A stretch of 64,000 nt of DNA from Sporobolomyces roseus (taxonomy: Eukaryota; Basidiomycota; Microbotryomycetes; Sporidiobolales; Sporidiobolaceae): contig JADILM010000002.1 in assembly GCA_016617785.1 (NCBI GenBank), positions 1,240,001 to 1,304,000 of the forward strand, read 5' to 3'. Positions 37,211-48,882 of the stretch are shown here, piece by piece (position 1 is the stretch's first letter; every line of letters begins with the position of its first letter). The notes below the pieces were generated by a model that saw nothing but the letters and a program-made list of their open reading frames with translations, was not told the DNA's origin and searched no databases. The translations under genes and the position numbers were made by a program.

Positions 37211-37938
37211 CTATTCGGCTGGGGGAGGAGCGGCACCACTACCTCCCGCTTCGAGTTTAGCTTTTGAAGCGGCGAACAGCTCTTCCTGAATCTTGAGCAT
37301 CTCTTCTTGACTCATCCCCGAGGATTTCTTACTTTGCTTCTTCTTGCGTTCGTCCTATTTTCGAATCGATCGAGCGTGAATGGGAGAGAAGAGTGAGGTA
37401 GACAGAGGATGGAGGGACTTACTTTGGCGAGTTCTTTGTGATCTTTCAATACATCCGCTACTCCATCCACGAATTCTTCGAAACCGAGAGCCTACACCGA
37501 GAGTTTCGCTTCAGTACGAGAGATAGAGAGACAGCTCGAGCGAAGTTGGGACTGACCTTGAGAGCTGAGAGAATATGATCGGGTAACATGGTTTTCTTCG
37601 ATTCCTTATCGCAAATCTCGTTCGCTTCTGATGAGACGGCCAACACGAACTCTGCAGCAACTTCTCGTATCAGTACAGGTGTCGAAAGTATCGCAAAGGA
37701 GGCATGAGATGAGTGAACCTTTACAACATTCTGCCATTAAATCTTTAACTTCTTTTGAAGCGGTGAAACCGGGTGGAAGGAGTTCTGTGGCACTCTTGAC
37801 ACTGTGAGTGACCATTCGAGAGGGGTTAGGGAGAGTGAGAGCTCTACCTTGGATGAGTTTGTTTACGGTCGCTTTAGGGAGTGCGACATCATCATCTGCA
37901 GCTCTTCCACCGCGTGTTCCCTCTTCATCTGAGCTCAT
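37211..37938 (-). CDS. Negative cofactor 2 beta (Dr1/Ncb2), histone-fold
   Basis: Start MSSDEEGTRGGRAADDDVAL at 37938. The histone-fold is read as LPKATVNKLIQGRA, KEVKDLMAECCK-EFVLAVS and SEANEICDKESKKTMLPDHI-LSALKALGFEEF. A Lys-rich tail ends GAAPPPAE. Dr1/NC2-beta pairs with NC2-alpha and binds TBP on DNA, blocking TFIIA/TFIIB and tuning transcription start. Three or four introns. A Gly/Ala loop and a longer sequence between the first two helices (ALTLPNPSRMVTHSVKSATE) make it longer than usual. The conserved SEANEIC and KKT blocks make the identity firm. The gene faces the SmF gene across 121 bp. Confidence 0.88.
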
Positions 37939-38059
37939 TGTAGTAGTGTAGCTGTGTCGAATTGAACGAGTGAGAGGGGAGGAAGAGGAGGAGATCAACT
38001 TTGATGAAACTAGTAGTCGGCTGTTTCTCCCTCTACAACCTCACTCTTTTCCGCTAGTC

Positions 38060-38642
38060 ATGTCTGTTCAAGTGAGTGCATGATCCAGAGTCTGACTAAT
38101 CAGGGGAGTACTCGCTAATCAGTCTCCTCGTTCGTTGTTATTTCGTTGGTTGCAGCCTATCAACCCGAAACCTTTCCTCGCAGATCTCACTGGCAAGCAG
38201 GTCTACGTCAGGTTGAAGTGGGGAATGGAGTACAAAGGATACATGGTATCGACTGATAACTACATGAACGTACAGGTGAGTCTTCACTTCATCTCTCCTG
38301 GAAAGTGTTCCTCTCATCTCGCTCACTCTATGGATCCTTACCCATTAGCTCGCAAACACTGAGGAGTACCAAGATGGAGAATCGGTTGGATCACTAGGAG
38401 AAGTCTTCATTCGGTGAGTTTTCGACTTCTTCTCCAAATCCCCCTCGACTTGTTCTTCCTCCTTCCTGTTCCTTTGCTTCAGCCTTGCTGACTCTCAATG
38501 ATCTTCAAACGTATAGATGCAACAATGTGCTGCAGTACGTTTACGTTTCGACTCCGATCCCTAATCCTTCTTCTCCTTCTTCTGAAACGAAACTGACAAC
38601 ATCTCTTGCTTTTCTCACAGTATCCGAGGAGCCGAAGACTAG
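38060..38642 (+). CDS. Small nuclear ribonucleoprotein SmF
   Basis: Five tiny exons, the first only MSVQ (38060-38071). Joined protein: [74 protein letters not shown], about 80 residues. Both Sm motifs are present, with the SmF-type KWGMEYKG and RCNNVLHIRG. SmF is one of seven proteins that ring the U-rich Sm site of spliceosomal snRNAs. Introns at each motif boundary are typical of intron-rich basidiomycetes. The last exon joins through CTG-CA|T ATC. It is distinguished from Lsm6 by the NPKPFL start and EEYQDG loop. Confidence 0.92.
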
Positions 38643-39236
38643 ACACCTTCCATTCTTCTCCTTCGACCTCGTCGACTTGCTCCGCCGAAAATCGACACAT
38701 CTCTCCCTTCTTTCCCTGTTGATTAAACTTCGCATCCATCCTCGACTCTCTTCTCAAAAACTCTTCGCGATACCCCTCGCTTGTTCTTCTCCGTTACTAC
38801 GTTCTCGTTCTATCTACTCTCGTCTGATAATGACGAGAGCAGTTGTAATCCTACCCTACTTCTATGAATCAATCATTTCGCAATCAAGGGATAGGGAAAC
38901 GAGAGATTGAGAGGGCACTTTGCGCGCGGTCAATGCTAGACCGGATATTTCGTACGTTTCTTGAAGCGTGCAACGCGGTGAATTCAAAGCAGTGGATTCC
39001 CTCGCACTTCTCAGAGGAAACGATTCCCTCGCTCAACTTCTTGCTTTCCCCACGTCTCTTCACCACCCAAAATCGCTTCGGATGCTATTTTGCGTCTCCT
39101 CTTTCTTTCTCTACTTCATACTTCACTCTCACGCTTCGAGCTATTGTCAACGTCTTCACCCATAACGCTCTACACCCTTCACGAACCGAATCCCCCTCTC
39201 ATTCAAGGATCAGCCCGCTCGGCACGACCTCCAGAA
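38643..39236. other. Intergenic region, SmF to cytochrome b2
   Basis: 594 bp in tandem. It contains the SmF 3' end and the promoter of the lactate dehydrogenase gene. No convincing coding sequence on either strand. An open frame just before 39237 has no ATG, only a TTG. Confidence 0.5.
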
Positions 39237-41444
39237 ATGTTGAACGGTTCAGAAGTAGCAAAGCACAACTCCTCTGAAGACCTATGGATGGTCATCAAAG
39301 GCAAGGTACGTCCCTTCCGCCTCTACGACCCCTCACCTCTTTCATACGAGCTGATCCTCTCTTTCGTCCTCTTCTTTCTTTCGCAGGTTTACGACCTGAC
39401 AGAATTCGCTCCATCTCATCCAGGAGGGACTCGAATAATGTACTCGTACGCAGGCAGAGATGCGACAGAACAATACGAACTTTATCATGCTCCCGGAACT
39501 TTGGAGGGTGCTTTGTCCGAAGACAAGTACAAGGGAGAGGTCGATATGAGTACGGTCGAGAAGGTCGTCGAGAAGGAACAGAAATCGGTGGGAACGGGGG
39601 GAGAAGGAGAGAGTGCACCGACGTCGGCGGGTTGTTTGAATTTGGACGATATTGAGAAAGCTGCAGAGTATGTTCATAGTCTCCTCTTTTCCGGTAGACG
39701 ATCAGTCTCTGCAGTCTTTGAGTATATTGCTAACGACTGTATGTCGATCTTGCAGGAAGATGCTGAAAACGAAAGCTTGGGGTAAGCGGACAGTTTTCGT
39801 TTCTCGCTTTCGCATCGTCATCGTTTTCTGACTCGTTCGTTGCTTTCTATCGACAGCTTATTACCGTTCGGCTGCCGACGACGAATACAGTGAGTATCTG
39901 CGCTAGATCCTACCTAGCTATGATTCACTCACACCCAGTCTTCAACAGCTCATAATTGGAATCGTGAAGCATTCTCTCGACTCCGACTACGACCTCGAGT
40001 AATGCGCGACGTCACGTCATGCGACCTCACTACCTCGATCCTAGGTCACAAGTCAGCTTATCCTTTCTTCATCGCTCCCGCTGCTATGGGAAGACTGGCG
40101 CATCCAGATGGAGAGTTATGTCTAGCAAGGGTCGCGAAGATGCACGGGTTCCCTTACATCGTGAGTATCGCCTGTTCATCTCCACGCTCTTGTCGCGAGC
40201 GCCGGCTGACGAGGATTCACAATTACTAAGGTTTCGTCGAATTCGTCGGTCACTTTCGAGGAACTCGCTTCGCTAGGTCAAGATCAGACTCTCTTCTTTC
40301 AGGTAGGTCGTCGTTTTAGGTCAATTAGCTCTCTCGTGACTCCGCTGACTCTGACGATCATTCGCAGCTCTACGTCAATAGAGATCGTTCGAAAACTGAG
40401 GAACAATTACGGAGAGTCAAGAAAGCTGGATTCAAAGCTATCGTCGTTACGGTGGACGCTCCCGTTGCTGGCAAACGTGAGAGAGATGAACGAACGAAAC
40501 TGGATCTTGACGCCGTGAGTCTCTTTCGCTTCACCTCGCTTACGACGAAGCTGAGTTCTTTCCAATCCTCGTAGGCTGAGGATCCGAATATCAAGAAAGC
40601 TGTTTCTGCCACAGCTCCAGATGCGCCTGATCGAGCACAACAACTGCCAAAGGCACCTGCTCAAGGCATCGCTCAAACGCTGGGAAGGTGAGTTTTCGAA
40701 AACCTTTTCTTGACGCTCTGCGAACACGATTGATCTGATTCTTTCGCCCAGTCCGGCCACCTCGATCGCGACGCAAATGTTCAGCTACGTCGATGCGAAG
40801 CTCGAATGGAGAGATATTGGGTGGATCAAACGAGTTTCAGGCCTTCCTGTCGTCGTCAAGGGAATTCAAACGGCGGAAGACGCTGCTCTCGCTGCTCATT
40901 ATGGTGCTACAGCAGTCTACCTTTCGAATCATGGAGGTGAGTACGAGTCTGTCGCTTTCTTCTTAGCTCAATGCGCTGACTCGTGATCGTTCATTTAGGT
41001 CGACAACTTGAGGGAGCCCCATCGAGCGTGGAGACGCTGCTCGAAATTCGCAAGTACGAGCCATGGGTCTTCAAGAAGGTCGAGATCTGGGCTGATGGAG
41101 GAGTACGAAGAGGTACCGACGTTCTGAAACTGCTAGCCCTCGGCGCGAACGCAGTCGGGATCGGTCGACCTTGTAAGCTTGAACTTTTCGCAAACTCACT
41201 CTCGAGAGTCAAAGCTGATTATGTATCTCAACTCTCAGTTATGTACTCTCTCGTATTTGGAGATGAAGGCGTTAACCAAGTAGCAACGATCCTCCGAGAC
41301 GAACTAGCTCAAAACGTTCGATTGGTTGGAGCGACCAAACTCTCCGAGCTCTCGTCATCTCTCGTCAACACGAGAGAGCTCGAACGAAACATGTACGACG
41401 GACCTTATGAGAGTCCCGTCAAGACGATTCTAGCCAAGCTGTAG
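39237..41444 (+). CDS. CYB2: L-lactate dehydrogenase, cytochrome b2 type
   Basis: Starts MLNGSEVAKHNSSEDLWMVI at 39237. A cytochrome b5 domain follows, with haem-ligand motifs EFAPSHPGG and YELYHAPGTL. Then comes an FMN-dependent alpha-hydroxyacid dehydrogenase barrel: RVMRDVTSCDLTTSILGHKS, FFIAPAAMGRLAHPDGE, LYVNRDRSKTEEQLRRVKKA, VTVDAPVAGKRERD, LPVVVKGIQTAEDA, YLSNHGGRQL (active-site His), IWADGGVRRGTDVLKLLALG and ANAVGIGRP-FMYSLVFGDEG. The enzyme oxidises L-lactate to pyruvate and passes electrons to cytochrome c. There is no mitochondrial presequence before the b5 domain, so the location is uncertain. About ten exons; it stops 33 bp short of the convergent acyltransferase gene. Confidence 0.9.
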
Positions 41445-41477
41445 TTGAATTCGACGAGTGTACATATGTTTTGAATA

Positions 41478-43479
41478 TTATTTAGTTCCCTCTTCTCCTG
41501 CTGCTATCGATTGTCCAATATGCTTCATACCCTCGAGGATAGCTTCGATATATTCAGGTCTGATGAACTGGTCGTCGATCCCCATGCAGAATTGCAGCAT
41601 CCCGTCGTAAGTCAGACCTTCGTTAAAGTTCCCTTCTCCCAAGTGAAGTCTCGTTCCTATCTGCAGGTCGGACAATGTGATCGTATGATCTTCTGACGGA
41701 ACTTGAAAGGATGTCGGCAGGATTCGATCGATATCTCCGATCACTACAGACGGAAACATCAGCGATGAGCTTTCGCAATGAGAGACGATGCTTACTCGAG
41801 GCGTTGATGCAAGTCTTGGGGTCTTCCCAGGGCGGAGGTGAGAGTTTGTAGCGAGTTCTGTGGCGTCGGACTTCAGTTTGTGTCGTCGTTCGACGTGAGG
41901 AAGACTTACAAGAGTCGATCGACATTCAAGAAATCGCTGTTTGCGAGGAAGACTGTTCGACTGATGACGTCTGGAGCCAGCCGTCTTTCGAACTGCTTCT
42001 TAGCCAACCTGGCGGTTCTGGCGATCGTTGAGCGAACCTTTGCTGAGTTTGCTAGAGTTGCGTCAAGAGGCAGATTTGGGAGGTGGATCGAGCCGAACGT
42101 GATACGAATAGCAAGGTCGGAGGAAGGGTCACTTGACGGTGTAGATGATTGCTCAAGGCAGCGGCGAGCGGAGAAGGGGAACCCGACAAGGATCGGAAAG
42201 TAGGGATCGGAAGGATGCAACGAGGCGAAGAGGTTTGCCGTCGATGTTGCAAGCATTGCATAGAGCAGCATACCTGATGAGGTTCCGGTATCAATGAGAG
42301 CAATGAAGTCGTATGAGGTAGAGCTTACTCGGAGATAGACCTTGTGATTTGCAGAAACGAAACAGTTTCGAAGACGTTTCTTTGCTGAAACGGAGGAATT
42401 CCCATCTTGTCCTTGCCTGAGTCGGAGACGGCGTCGAGGATATACGAGGAATTTGTAGAGAGCGAGGGGTTCTTCGATGACGAGCCAGGACGATGGTTCG
42501 AGTGATGCACCAGATCCACCGTTTGCGAGCGAGTGTTGTGGGCGAAGGAGAGTCGGCTAGTCGAGCGTGAGTATTTGAAGGAGCCTCTATCGGCTGAATA
42601 GAGGACAAGGAGGGAGTGGAGGCCAAAGGAAGCGAAGGTAGATGGTCCTCGAGGGCGAGAGGGAGATGAGCGAAAGTTTCGGATTCTGAAAGCGGCGTTG
42701 GCAGTAAAGCTTGCAGGTCCGCTGAGATAGTGACCGGCTGACAGCTCTCTCCGAGAAGGAAGTCGTCGAGGTGAAGAGGGGAGATATCTGGAAGAGAAGA
42801 TGGGAGGACGATTTCGGAAGCGATTGCGAAAAGTTCTGAGATGAGCTTGAAAACAGAGATTCCGTCCGAGATCTGCTTGACACAACACATGAGCACTATT
42901 TCTTGTTCGAGAAGGGATAGACCAGCTTACAACGTGCGAGATGACTAGGAAGAACCCGAATTTGCTTCGGCTTTCGACGAGAATCAATCGCGAGAGGCAT
43001 TCGGATTGCTTGAGAAGGACCCGCTCGCCATTCAGGACGTACTTGTCTTGAATCTCGTCCATCATAGATCGTAAATCGTCCGTTTGTTTGAACAGGAGAG
43101 TGTTTGAGGCTCGAAGAAGAGCTTCAGACGCCGATTGAGGTGGTTCGTAGTTGAAACGACGGGCTGGACAGCCGGAGATGACGACCTGATCCGTGTCTTC
43201 GATAGTCGCTCCCAATAGAGGGTGCTTTGCTCGGAGTCTTGACCAAGCGATGAGGAGACGAAAAACGAATCTCGACCTTTGCTCCTTGTTCGATGCGCCA
43301 GACGCCTCCAGGTCGACGGCGAGCCGTACGAAGGTATCAGATTGACCTTTCTGACTACTTGCGATGTCGAATCGTTGCTCGAGGACGCCCAATGGTCGAG
43401 AGAAAGTTGGTCGATCGTCATCCTCTCGAACTGTCCAATGATGGCCTGGTCGATATCCTGGCCACTCAGAGAAGCTCAT
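41478..43479 (-). CDS. HxxxD-type acyltransferase/condensation-like protein
   Basis: Starts MSFSEWPGYRPGHHWTVRED at 43479. The conserved part is RLRAKHPLLGATIEDTD, then FFLVISHVISDGISVFKLIS, a HxxxDG motif (His-Val-Ile-Ser-Asp-Gly) joined across an intron. In the CoA-dependent acyltransferase and condensation fold the His of this motif is the catalytic base. A helical and Ser/Pro-rich stretch follows, and the C-terminus has SPPPWEDPKTCINAS and DHTITLSDLQIGTRLHLGEG. Possible roles include alcohol acetyltransfer or acyl conjugation; the substrate cannot be told. The second motif typical of plant-type BAHD enzymes was not found. The start is set by the conserved opening. The 3' exons (41906-41478) are less certain. 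Confidence 0.62.
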
Positions 43480-43597
43480 GGGGGGAAGCGAAGTGGGAGT
43501 GAAGTGGGAGAGGGAGAGCGAGCTGAAGCGCGCGCGCGAGAACTTCGAATTTCGCAAAATATGAAATGATATTCTCAACAACGACAATAAGGATGCA

Positions 43598-45168
43598 CTA
43601 CAGCTTTGATCTAACAACAGAGTAATTCCTCTTGAGCACCTCTCCGATCCGTTGAGCAGTCAATTGAGGTTTCTCGTGAACGACGAGATGTCCTGCTCCT
43701 TCGACTCGCGATTGGGTCGAGTGCGGAACTCGTTCCTTGATGATCTGGTCGATGTTCCATTGGGGTAAGACAGATCTTCCGTCGTCTGCCCAGAGCCAAT
43801 GCACCGGTAGAGTCTTTGGTAAGGAAGCGAGACGGTGATTCGCTCGACAAGAGGCGACGACGTTTGCATCGGCAAAGGTGAGCTATCGACGAAGGTGTAT
43901 CAGCATCTGAACACTCGCAAGGGGTAGAAGATCACTTACTGCTTCTGATCGCGCGGTAGTCTTGAGCGTCACGCCGTCTTTGGTCTCCCTCAATCCGAAA
44001 GTAACGTAGTCCTCAAGCATCTTTTCATCCCAGGCCGTGAAGAATGCCTTCTTCTTGAATCCCTCGAGAGCCTCCTCCTTCGTGCTCCACTTCTGCTTCC
44101 TGAGGATCGCTTGCATTGCGAGCTTTCGAGTCGAAGGTGTCGGATCTTGAGGAGCGACGAGAACTGGATCGACGAAAATTATCGAGGAGAAGAGCGAAGG
44201 GCAAGCAGTAGCGGCGAAAGCGGTTCCTCCTCCTCCTAACGAGTGTCCGATACCGACGATGAGTCGATCTCGATACCGCCTCTGTGAGGGCACGGCGGCA
44301 CCGGATTCAATTTCCGACAAGTTGTCGAGTTTGAGTAGGTTTGTATCGATGTCGCTGGCAGGTTTCAGAGTCGACAGGGAAGATGAGGATGAGTCGGAAG
44401 GAGTAGAGTCGATGTAGGAGATGATGAAGCTGAGGATGTCTCGACCGTGATCTGCCCAACTGACTGTGCGAGAAAACAGGAAATGGTCAGTATCTTGCTT
44501 CTCTCGTTGAGCTGAATATGGACTCACAAACGCCACCAAGAGTATCTTCGTTGAGTATCGCAGAGTCTCCTTGATTGACACAGTCGAGTGCCCAGATCTC
44601 TTCGATAGGGAGGCAATCTGAACTTTCGAGATCTTCTATCAGTGTCGCCAGCATCGATTCCCACACCTCTACGATCTCAAACTCGTGAGTAGAGCTCTCT
44701 GCACGTATAGAAGTATGCGCACTCACCCTTATAGAAGCCATTTGCGTGCGATAGAACGAGAGTTAAGCCTTTTTTGCGTTGATCTGAAGGAGGTCGATAA
44801 CGATTCACTGCCAATACGAGTTGTTCCTGCCTCTCGAGCTCCTCCTTATCGTCCAACTGCACTGGATGCGTGAATCCTTCCACTTGAGGCTTGATGAGCT
44901 GATCCCACGCCTGCTGAGGATCCAATCTCCCTCCTTTTGCATCTGTCGGGTCGTGTAGCGGCTCTTGAGGCGGTTTGCTGCTTCCAGGATAAGCTCGAGG
45001 GTATGCTGCTGGTACTACGAAAGTCTCGCAAGTCCAGCCTGGTCGTAACTCAGCTGGTCGGGATCTTTTAGGAAGCGGGGGAAATTGACGAGTGAGGGGC
45101 TTTGGAGGGAGCAGCGGTAGTAGTGGACCATGCTCTAGGAAAGCTTGCGATTCGATCGGATCCGACAT
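43598..45168 (-). CDS. Alpha/beta hydrolase with peroxisomal SKL ending
   Basis: Starts MSDPIESQAFLEHGPLLPLL at 45168. Core motifs: LTLVLSHANGFYK with WESMLATL in the first part of the fold, EEIWALDCVNQGDSA, SWADHGRDILSFI, and the nucleophile elbow LIVGIGHSLGGGGTAFAA (Ser in GHSLG). Near the end are VHWLWADDGRS and the catalytic-His region GAGHLVVHEKP. The last three residues are SKL, the classical peroxisomal import signal. The layout matches fungal hydrolases related to yeast Lpx1, a peroxisomal lipase, so a fatty-acid or ester hydrolase in peroxisomes is likely. The acyltransferase gene (41478-43479) lies 119 bp downstream on the same strand. About six exons. Confidence 0.83.
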
Positions 45169-45509
45169 CGTGCTGTACCGTCAAAAGAGTGAAGAGAAGT
45201 AGGCCAGAAAAATTTCGTTCACTCCGATCCAATTTTCCGGCAAAGTTGTTAGGCTAAACTTTCGCAACTTCGAACGCCTCTTCTCCGAGCGTGCGCCAAT
45301 CGTCTATGTATCGTCTGACCGAAGCCGACATGCGCGTCTCGTTCCGGGGATTCAGAGATGAGAAACCGCTCTCTCGACGCTCGCAGACAAATTCGAAGTT
45401 TAATCCGACCGATTCGCTCGTTCAGTCACAGCTCTCTTCCTCCTCAGAACAACAACGTCGACGACAAGATGTGACGGCAAGCGAGTGATTGCAAAGCATC
45501 GCAGTGATT
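45169..45509. other. Intergenic region upstream of the hydrolase
   Basis: 341 bp between the hydrolase start and the SNF5 stop, both minus strand. No coding signal. Confidence 0.5.
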
Positions 45510-47195
45510 CTACCGCCGCGGTCTACCACCGATCCGAGGTCCTGCTAAACGTTCTCGTTTCGCTCGCCTACATTCGAATTACTCTCATTAGTGATCCGAA
45601 ATGAGAGGAAAATAGAGAAAGTGACAGCTTACCTGCTAGCCCTCTCCCTCTCTGCCTCGACCTTGTCCAATTCATCCAGCGTCAATCTCGAAACCAGCGG
45701 TCCGAAACTCTGAACTTCCGTCCATTCCCTCCAGATCCCTTCTAACGGTTTCGATCCTTTCCTCCTCAACTGCCAATCATCCGCCCCGATCAATCCCATC
45801 TCGAGACATGATTTCTTTAGTCGGTACAATTCTTCGTGGAGTGCGTGAGAAATGACGGGTGCGGCTGAAGTTGGAAGCGAGAGATCTCGGACGAGGGTCG
45901 AGGCGAAGAGTTCAGGCGTAAGGGAAGAGGTGAGATCCCATTCTATACGATCTCGCAAATGGAGAGTTCCGATTTGAACGTCGAGCTGCGAGTAGTTCTG
46001 CATAGTAAGCTTCCAAATGCTTGAGAACGAGGTTGACAGATGCAGCTCACGTTGATGATGACCCTGAGATCCTTTTCAATCATTTCTAACTCTTCCTCGG
46101 CACTCCTAAACGGAACTTCTGCCATTCCAGCTTGTTCATCAATCTGTTCCGCAATCTGTCGACTCACTTCCGCCGCTTGTTCCGGTCCCAATTCGAGGTC
46201 GTCGCAGAACGTTCGAGCGAAAGAGTCGGGAGTAATCAATTTCTCTGCGAAGAAACGAAACGAAACTTTAGAATAACGTCTCGAGGTAGAAGCTGAGGAG
46301 ACTCGCAACATACCATTCACATTCCACACGAACGAGTCTCTGATCTTGAATGTCTTGTAGTCAAGGTCGATCTGAATTGGGACGAATGCAGCTGGAATTT
46401 CGGCTAAATCTTCGAGTTGCTCCTCCGTCCTGTTTCGCAAAGGACAGAACATCAGTACAGGGGCACGCTAAAGAAGAAGGAAGAGATGACGTACGATGCT
46501 GCATGTTTAGTTTTGACTGCAGGTTGGACTGTAACCATGTTCGCGGGAGGTAAAACTCCTAAATAACTTTTCCCATCTCCCCACATTTGCAGCTGTCCTT
46601 CTACCAATGACTTCTTCGGTTGCATTCCAGGTACACCACTCACTCCCCTCTTTGACCTAGGCTCATCCGTATCATCGTCGTCTGCATCTGACAATTGACC
46701 TAATTCTGCGTAATTCACCGTAGACCTCTGTCGTTTCCCTCCCGCTACTCCTCCTCCTCCTCCTATCGGCGTGCTCGTTCCTGATCCTCTCACTGGTTGA
46801 CCTGCTTCGACTGCAGCTTGTAAGGCAGCAGCGGGAGCGAGTGCACTCGGTTGCATTAATGAACTTGTTCCCAACCTCATTCTCGTCGGATAAGTTGTGA
46901 ACATTGCTTGTTTCGCTTGGTGAGGAGTTTGAGTGATTCTAGTAAGGGGTAAGACTGGTTGAGGAGTTGTAGCGAGTTGATGTTTGATCGAAGGAGGGTT
47001 GGCATTTCGAGATGAATTCTGATGATGAGGGTTCAATACGGAAGAGCGAGGAGGTTTACTAGGTGCAGATTGAGGTTGTGTTTGTGTCACGTATTGCTTG
47101 ACTGGTCTAATGAATCTCCCGCTGCGTGAAACTGGAGTCGAACTTCCCGCTGATGTAGAAGCTACAGGTTGTCCTGCGTAGCCTTGTCCCGACAT
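45510..47195 (-). CDS. SNF5/SMARCB1 chromatin-remodelling subunit
   Basis: Starts MSGQGYAGQPVASTSAGSST at 47195. A Ser/Thr/Gln-rich N-terminal region with RQRSTVNYAELGQLSDADDD and KSYLGVLPPAN is followed by the two imperfect SNF5 repeats. Repeat 1 has VPIQIDLDYKTFKIRDSFVW and NEKLITPDSFARTFCDDLEL. Repeat 2 has LDVQIGTLHLRDRIEWDLTS and LTPELFASTLVRDLSLPTSA. The short last exon (AKRERLAGPRIGGRPRR, stop at 45510) is joined by an intron with a CACTAAT branch. SNF5 proteins bridge the ATPase and nucleosome in SWI/SNF (Snf5) or RSC (Sfh1). Its modest length favours Sfh1, but this is not decisive. Confidence 0.87.
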
Positions 47196-47561
47196 CCTAG
47201 ACTACTCTGATAGCTTCTAGGAGTGTGAAGAGGTTGTTGAAGCGGAAGCGGGGTAGAGGTTGAGTGAGAGAGAGCAACAAAAACTTCGCGACTTCGAAAC
47301 TTCATCAAATCAAATCAAATCAACTTTGACGCAGGTACGCAAGATCCGTAGAGCGAAGCACACGAGCGGTCCAAAGAGCAAAAAATCGAGTTTGCCTCAT
47401 GTGAAAAGAAACAGTCTGTGAATTCGAGGGCGAGAATCTCGAACTCGCTCGCTGCATCGACCCTAAGCACCTCGGAGAACAATCGAAAGAGAGACGATGC
47501 GTGCATTGCGTATGATACTGACTCCACCTCCCCGCTCGAACAAAGTGAACCCTGAATCCTT
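47196..47561. other. Intergenic region, SNF5 to uS4m
   Basis: 366 bp in tandem on the minus strand, including the SNF5 promoter. Nothing coding seen. Confidence 0.5.
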
Positions 47562-48691
47562 CTAGGCGCCTAATCGTTTTCCTCGAGAGCTTTCTGGTCT
47601 CTTGTCCACCTTTCGTCCCCGAGCAACATAGTACTCCTATAGCGAACGAAGGAGGTTCGTCGTCAGCTCGCGCTTAACAACCAAAGGGACGTTAAAAGCG
47701 AGAGAGGTGTAACTTACCCAAGCTAATCTCATGACTTCTCCATCTGCCTCGTACGGACTCGGCACTTCACTAATTCCGGGAGACGCAGTAGGATGCCGCA
47801 GGTAGACGGCTGAGCAAGTAGTGAAGGAAGGTTCGATGTAAGGAGGGATGAATAGGAAGGGTGCGGCGAAATCGGGGAGACGGAATCGGAGTGGTCGAGC
47901 AGCTGTCGATGAGGTGGAAGCGGGAGTCGGGGCTGGAGGGGGAGGAGCAGGTGATTCGGCAGAAACGGAGGAATCGGAGGAAGCGGAAGAGTCGGAAGCA
48001 GGAGGAGCAGAAGGTTTTCGAGGTTTCGTTCGATAAAGAGTTGAAACGGCTTCAGGTTCGACAGAGATCAGATCTCCAGGTTGAAGTTTGATGTTCGCAT
48101 CTGTGACCTATTCTCTCGTCACGGGGATTGATCAGCAAAGCAGTCTGAAGAGCAAGAGGCAGAGAGATGCGAACCTTTTGACCATTCAATTTCACTTTGC
48201 CATGAATCACCAGTTGCCTCGCCTTGTAAACGCTGTCCGCGAAGCAACATCTGAATACGACGGTATCCAACCTCTTCTCGACCTCTGCAAACATCATTGA
48301 AGCCAAAGGAACTTTTGCTTCTCCCGCCAATTTATTTCCAACGATAGGAGGTAACCCGTTCGGCAAGTAACCCTTTTTGAACTTTTGTTCTGGAATCCAA
48401 TCCCCGTGATACGCTCTGACTAGTTGCTTGGCTTTCCACTTCTGTTGGAACATTGTTAAAGCAGACTTTGTGAATTTAGTATCGGCAGTTGGCGGTCCAT
48501 AGGTACGCTGATACAGGTTGTACAAGTTGGCAGGTGACCAGCTCTAGATTAAGACGAGACTCGTCAGCTAGCTCTAAGGGAGTAGGAAGGAATAGATCGG
48601 GTTGATCAAGAAAGTTGGACAAAAATTGGCAACTCACCATTCGAGGCAGACACTTGACAATGTGAGTAGGGTTCGCAGCTTTGTGTCCCAT
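47562..48691 (-). CDS. NAM9: Mitochondrial ribosomal protein uS4m (Nam9-like)
   Basis: Four or five exons. Starts MGHKAANPTHIVKCLPRM at 48691, then SWSPANLYNLYQRTYGPPTA and TKSALTMFQQKWKAKQLVRA. The S4 RNA-binding domain is EKRLDTVVFRCCFADSVYKA and RQLVIHGKVKLNGQKV. An alanine/serine/proline linker follows, then a closing EYYVARGRKVDKRPESS and GKRLGA. uS4m binds the small-subunit rRNA of the mitoribosome; the yeast homologue is Nam9. The N-terminal residues double as a weak mitochondrial signal. Conserved Tyr/Lys blocks and the S4 domain make the family sure. The middle linker is unusually long and low in complexity. Confidence 0.84.
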
Positions 48692-48882
48692 ATTGCTGCT
48701 TGTTGAGTACGGCTCGAAGCGGTGGGAAGTTGGAGAGAGTGAACAACCAACTCTCAACTTGTGAATTTCTTTCGCTCTCTCAGTCGAATTTCGCAAAAGT
48801 CGATTATCTTCATTCTTTTCAACATGTATGTACATCTTCTATATTCTATGTTATCGACAACAAAAAAGAGGCAAGCGAGAAT

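Noticed and set aside
39090..39236. N-terminal extension of cytochrome b2 that looks like a targeting signal
   Set aside because: The open frame begins with TTG and contains no ATG, so normal initiation gives the start at 39237.
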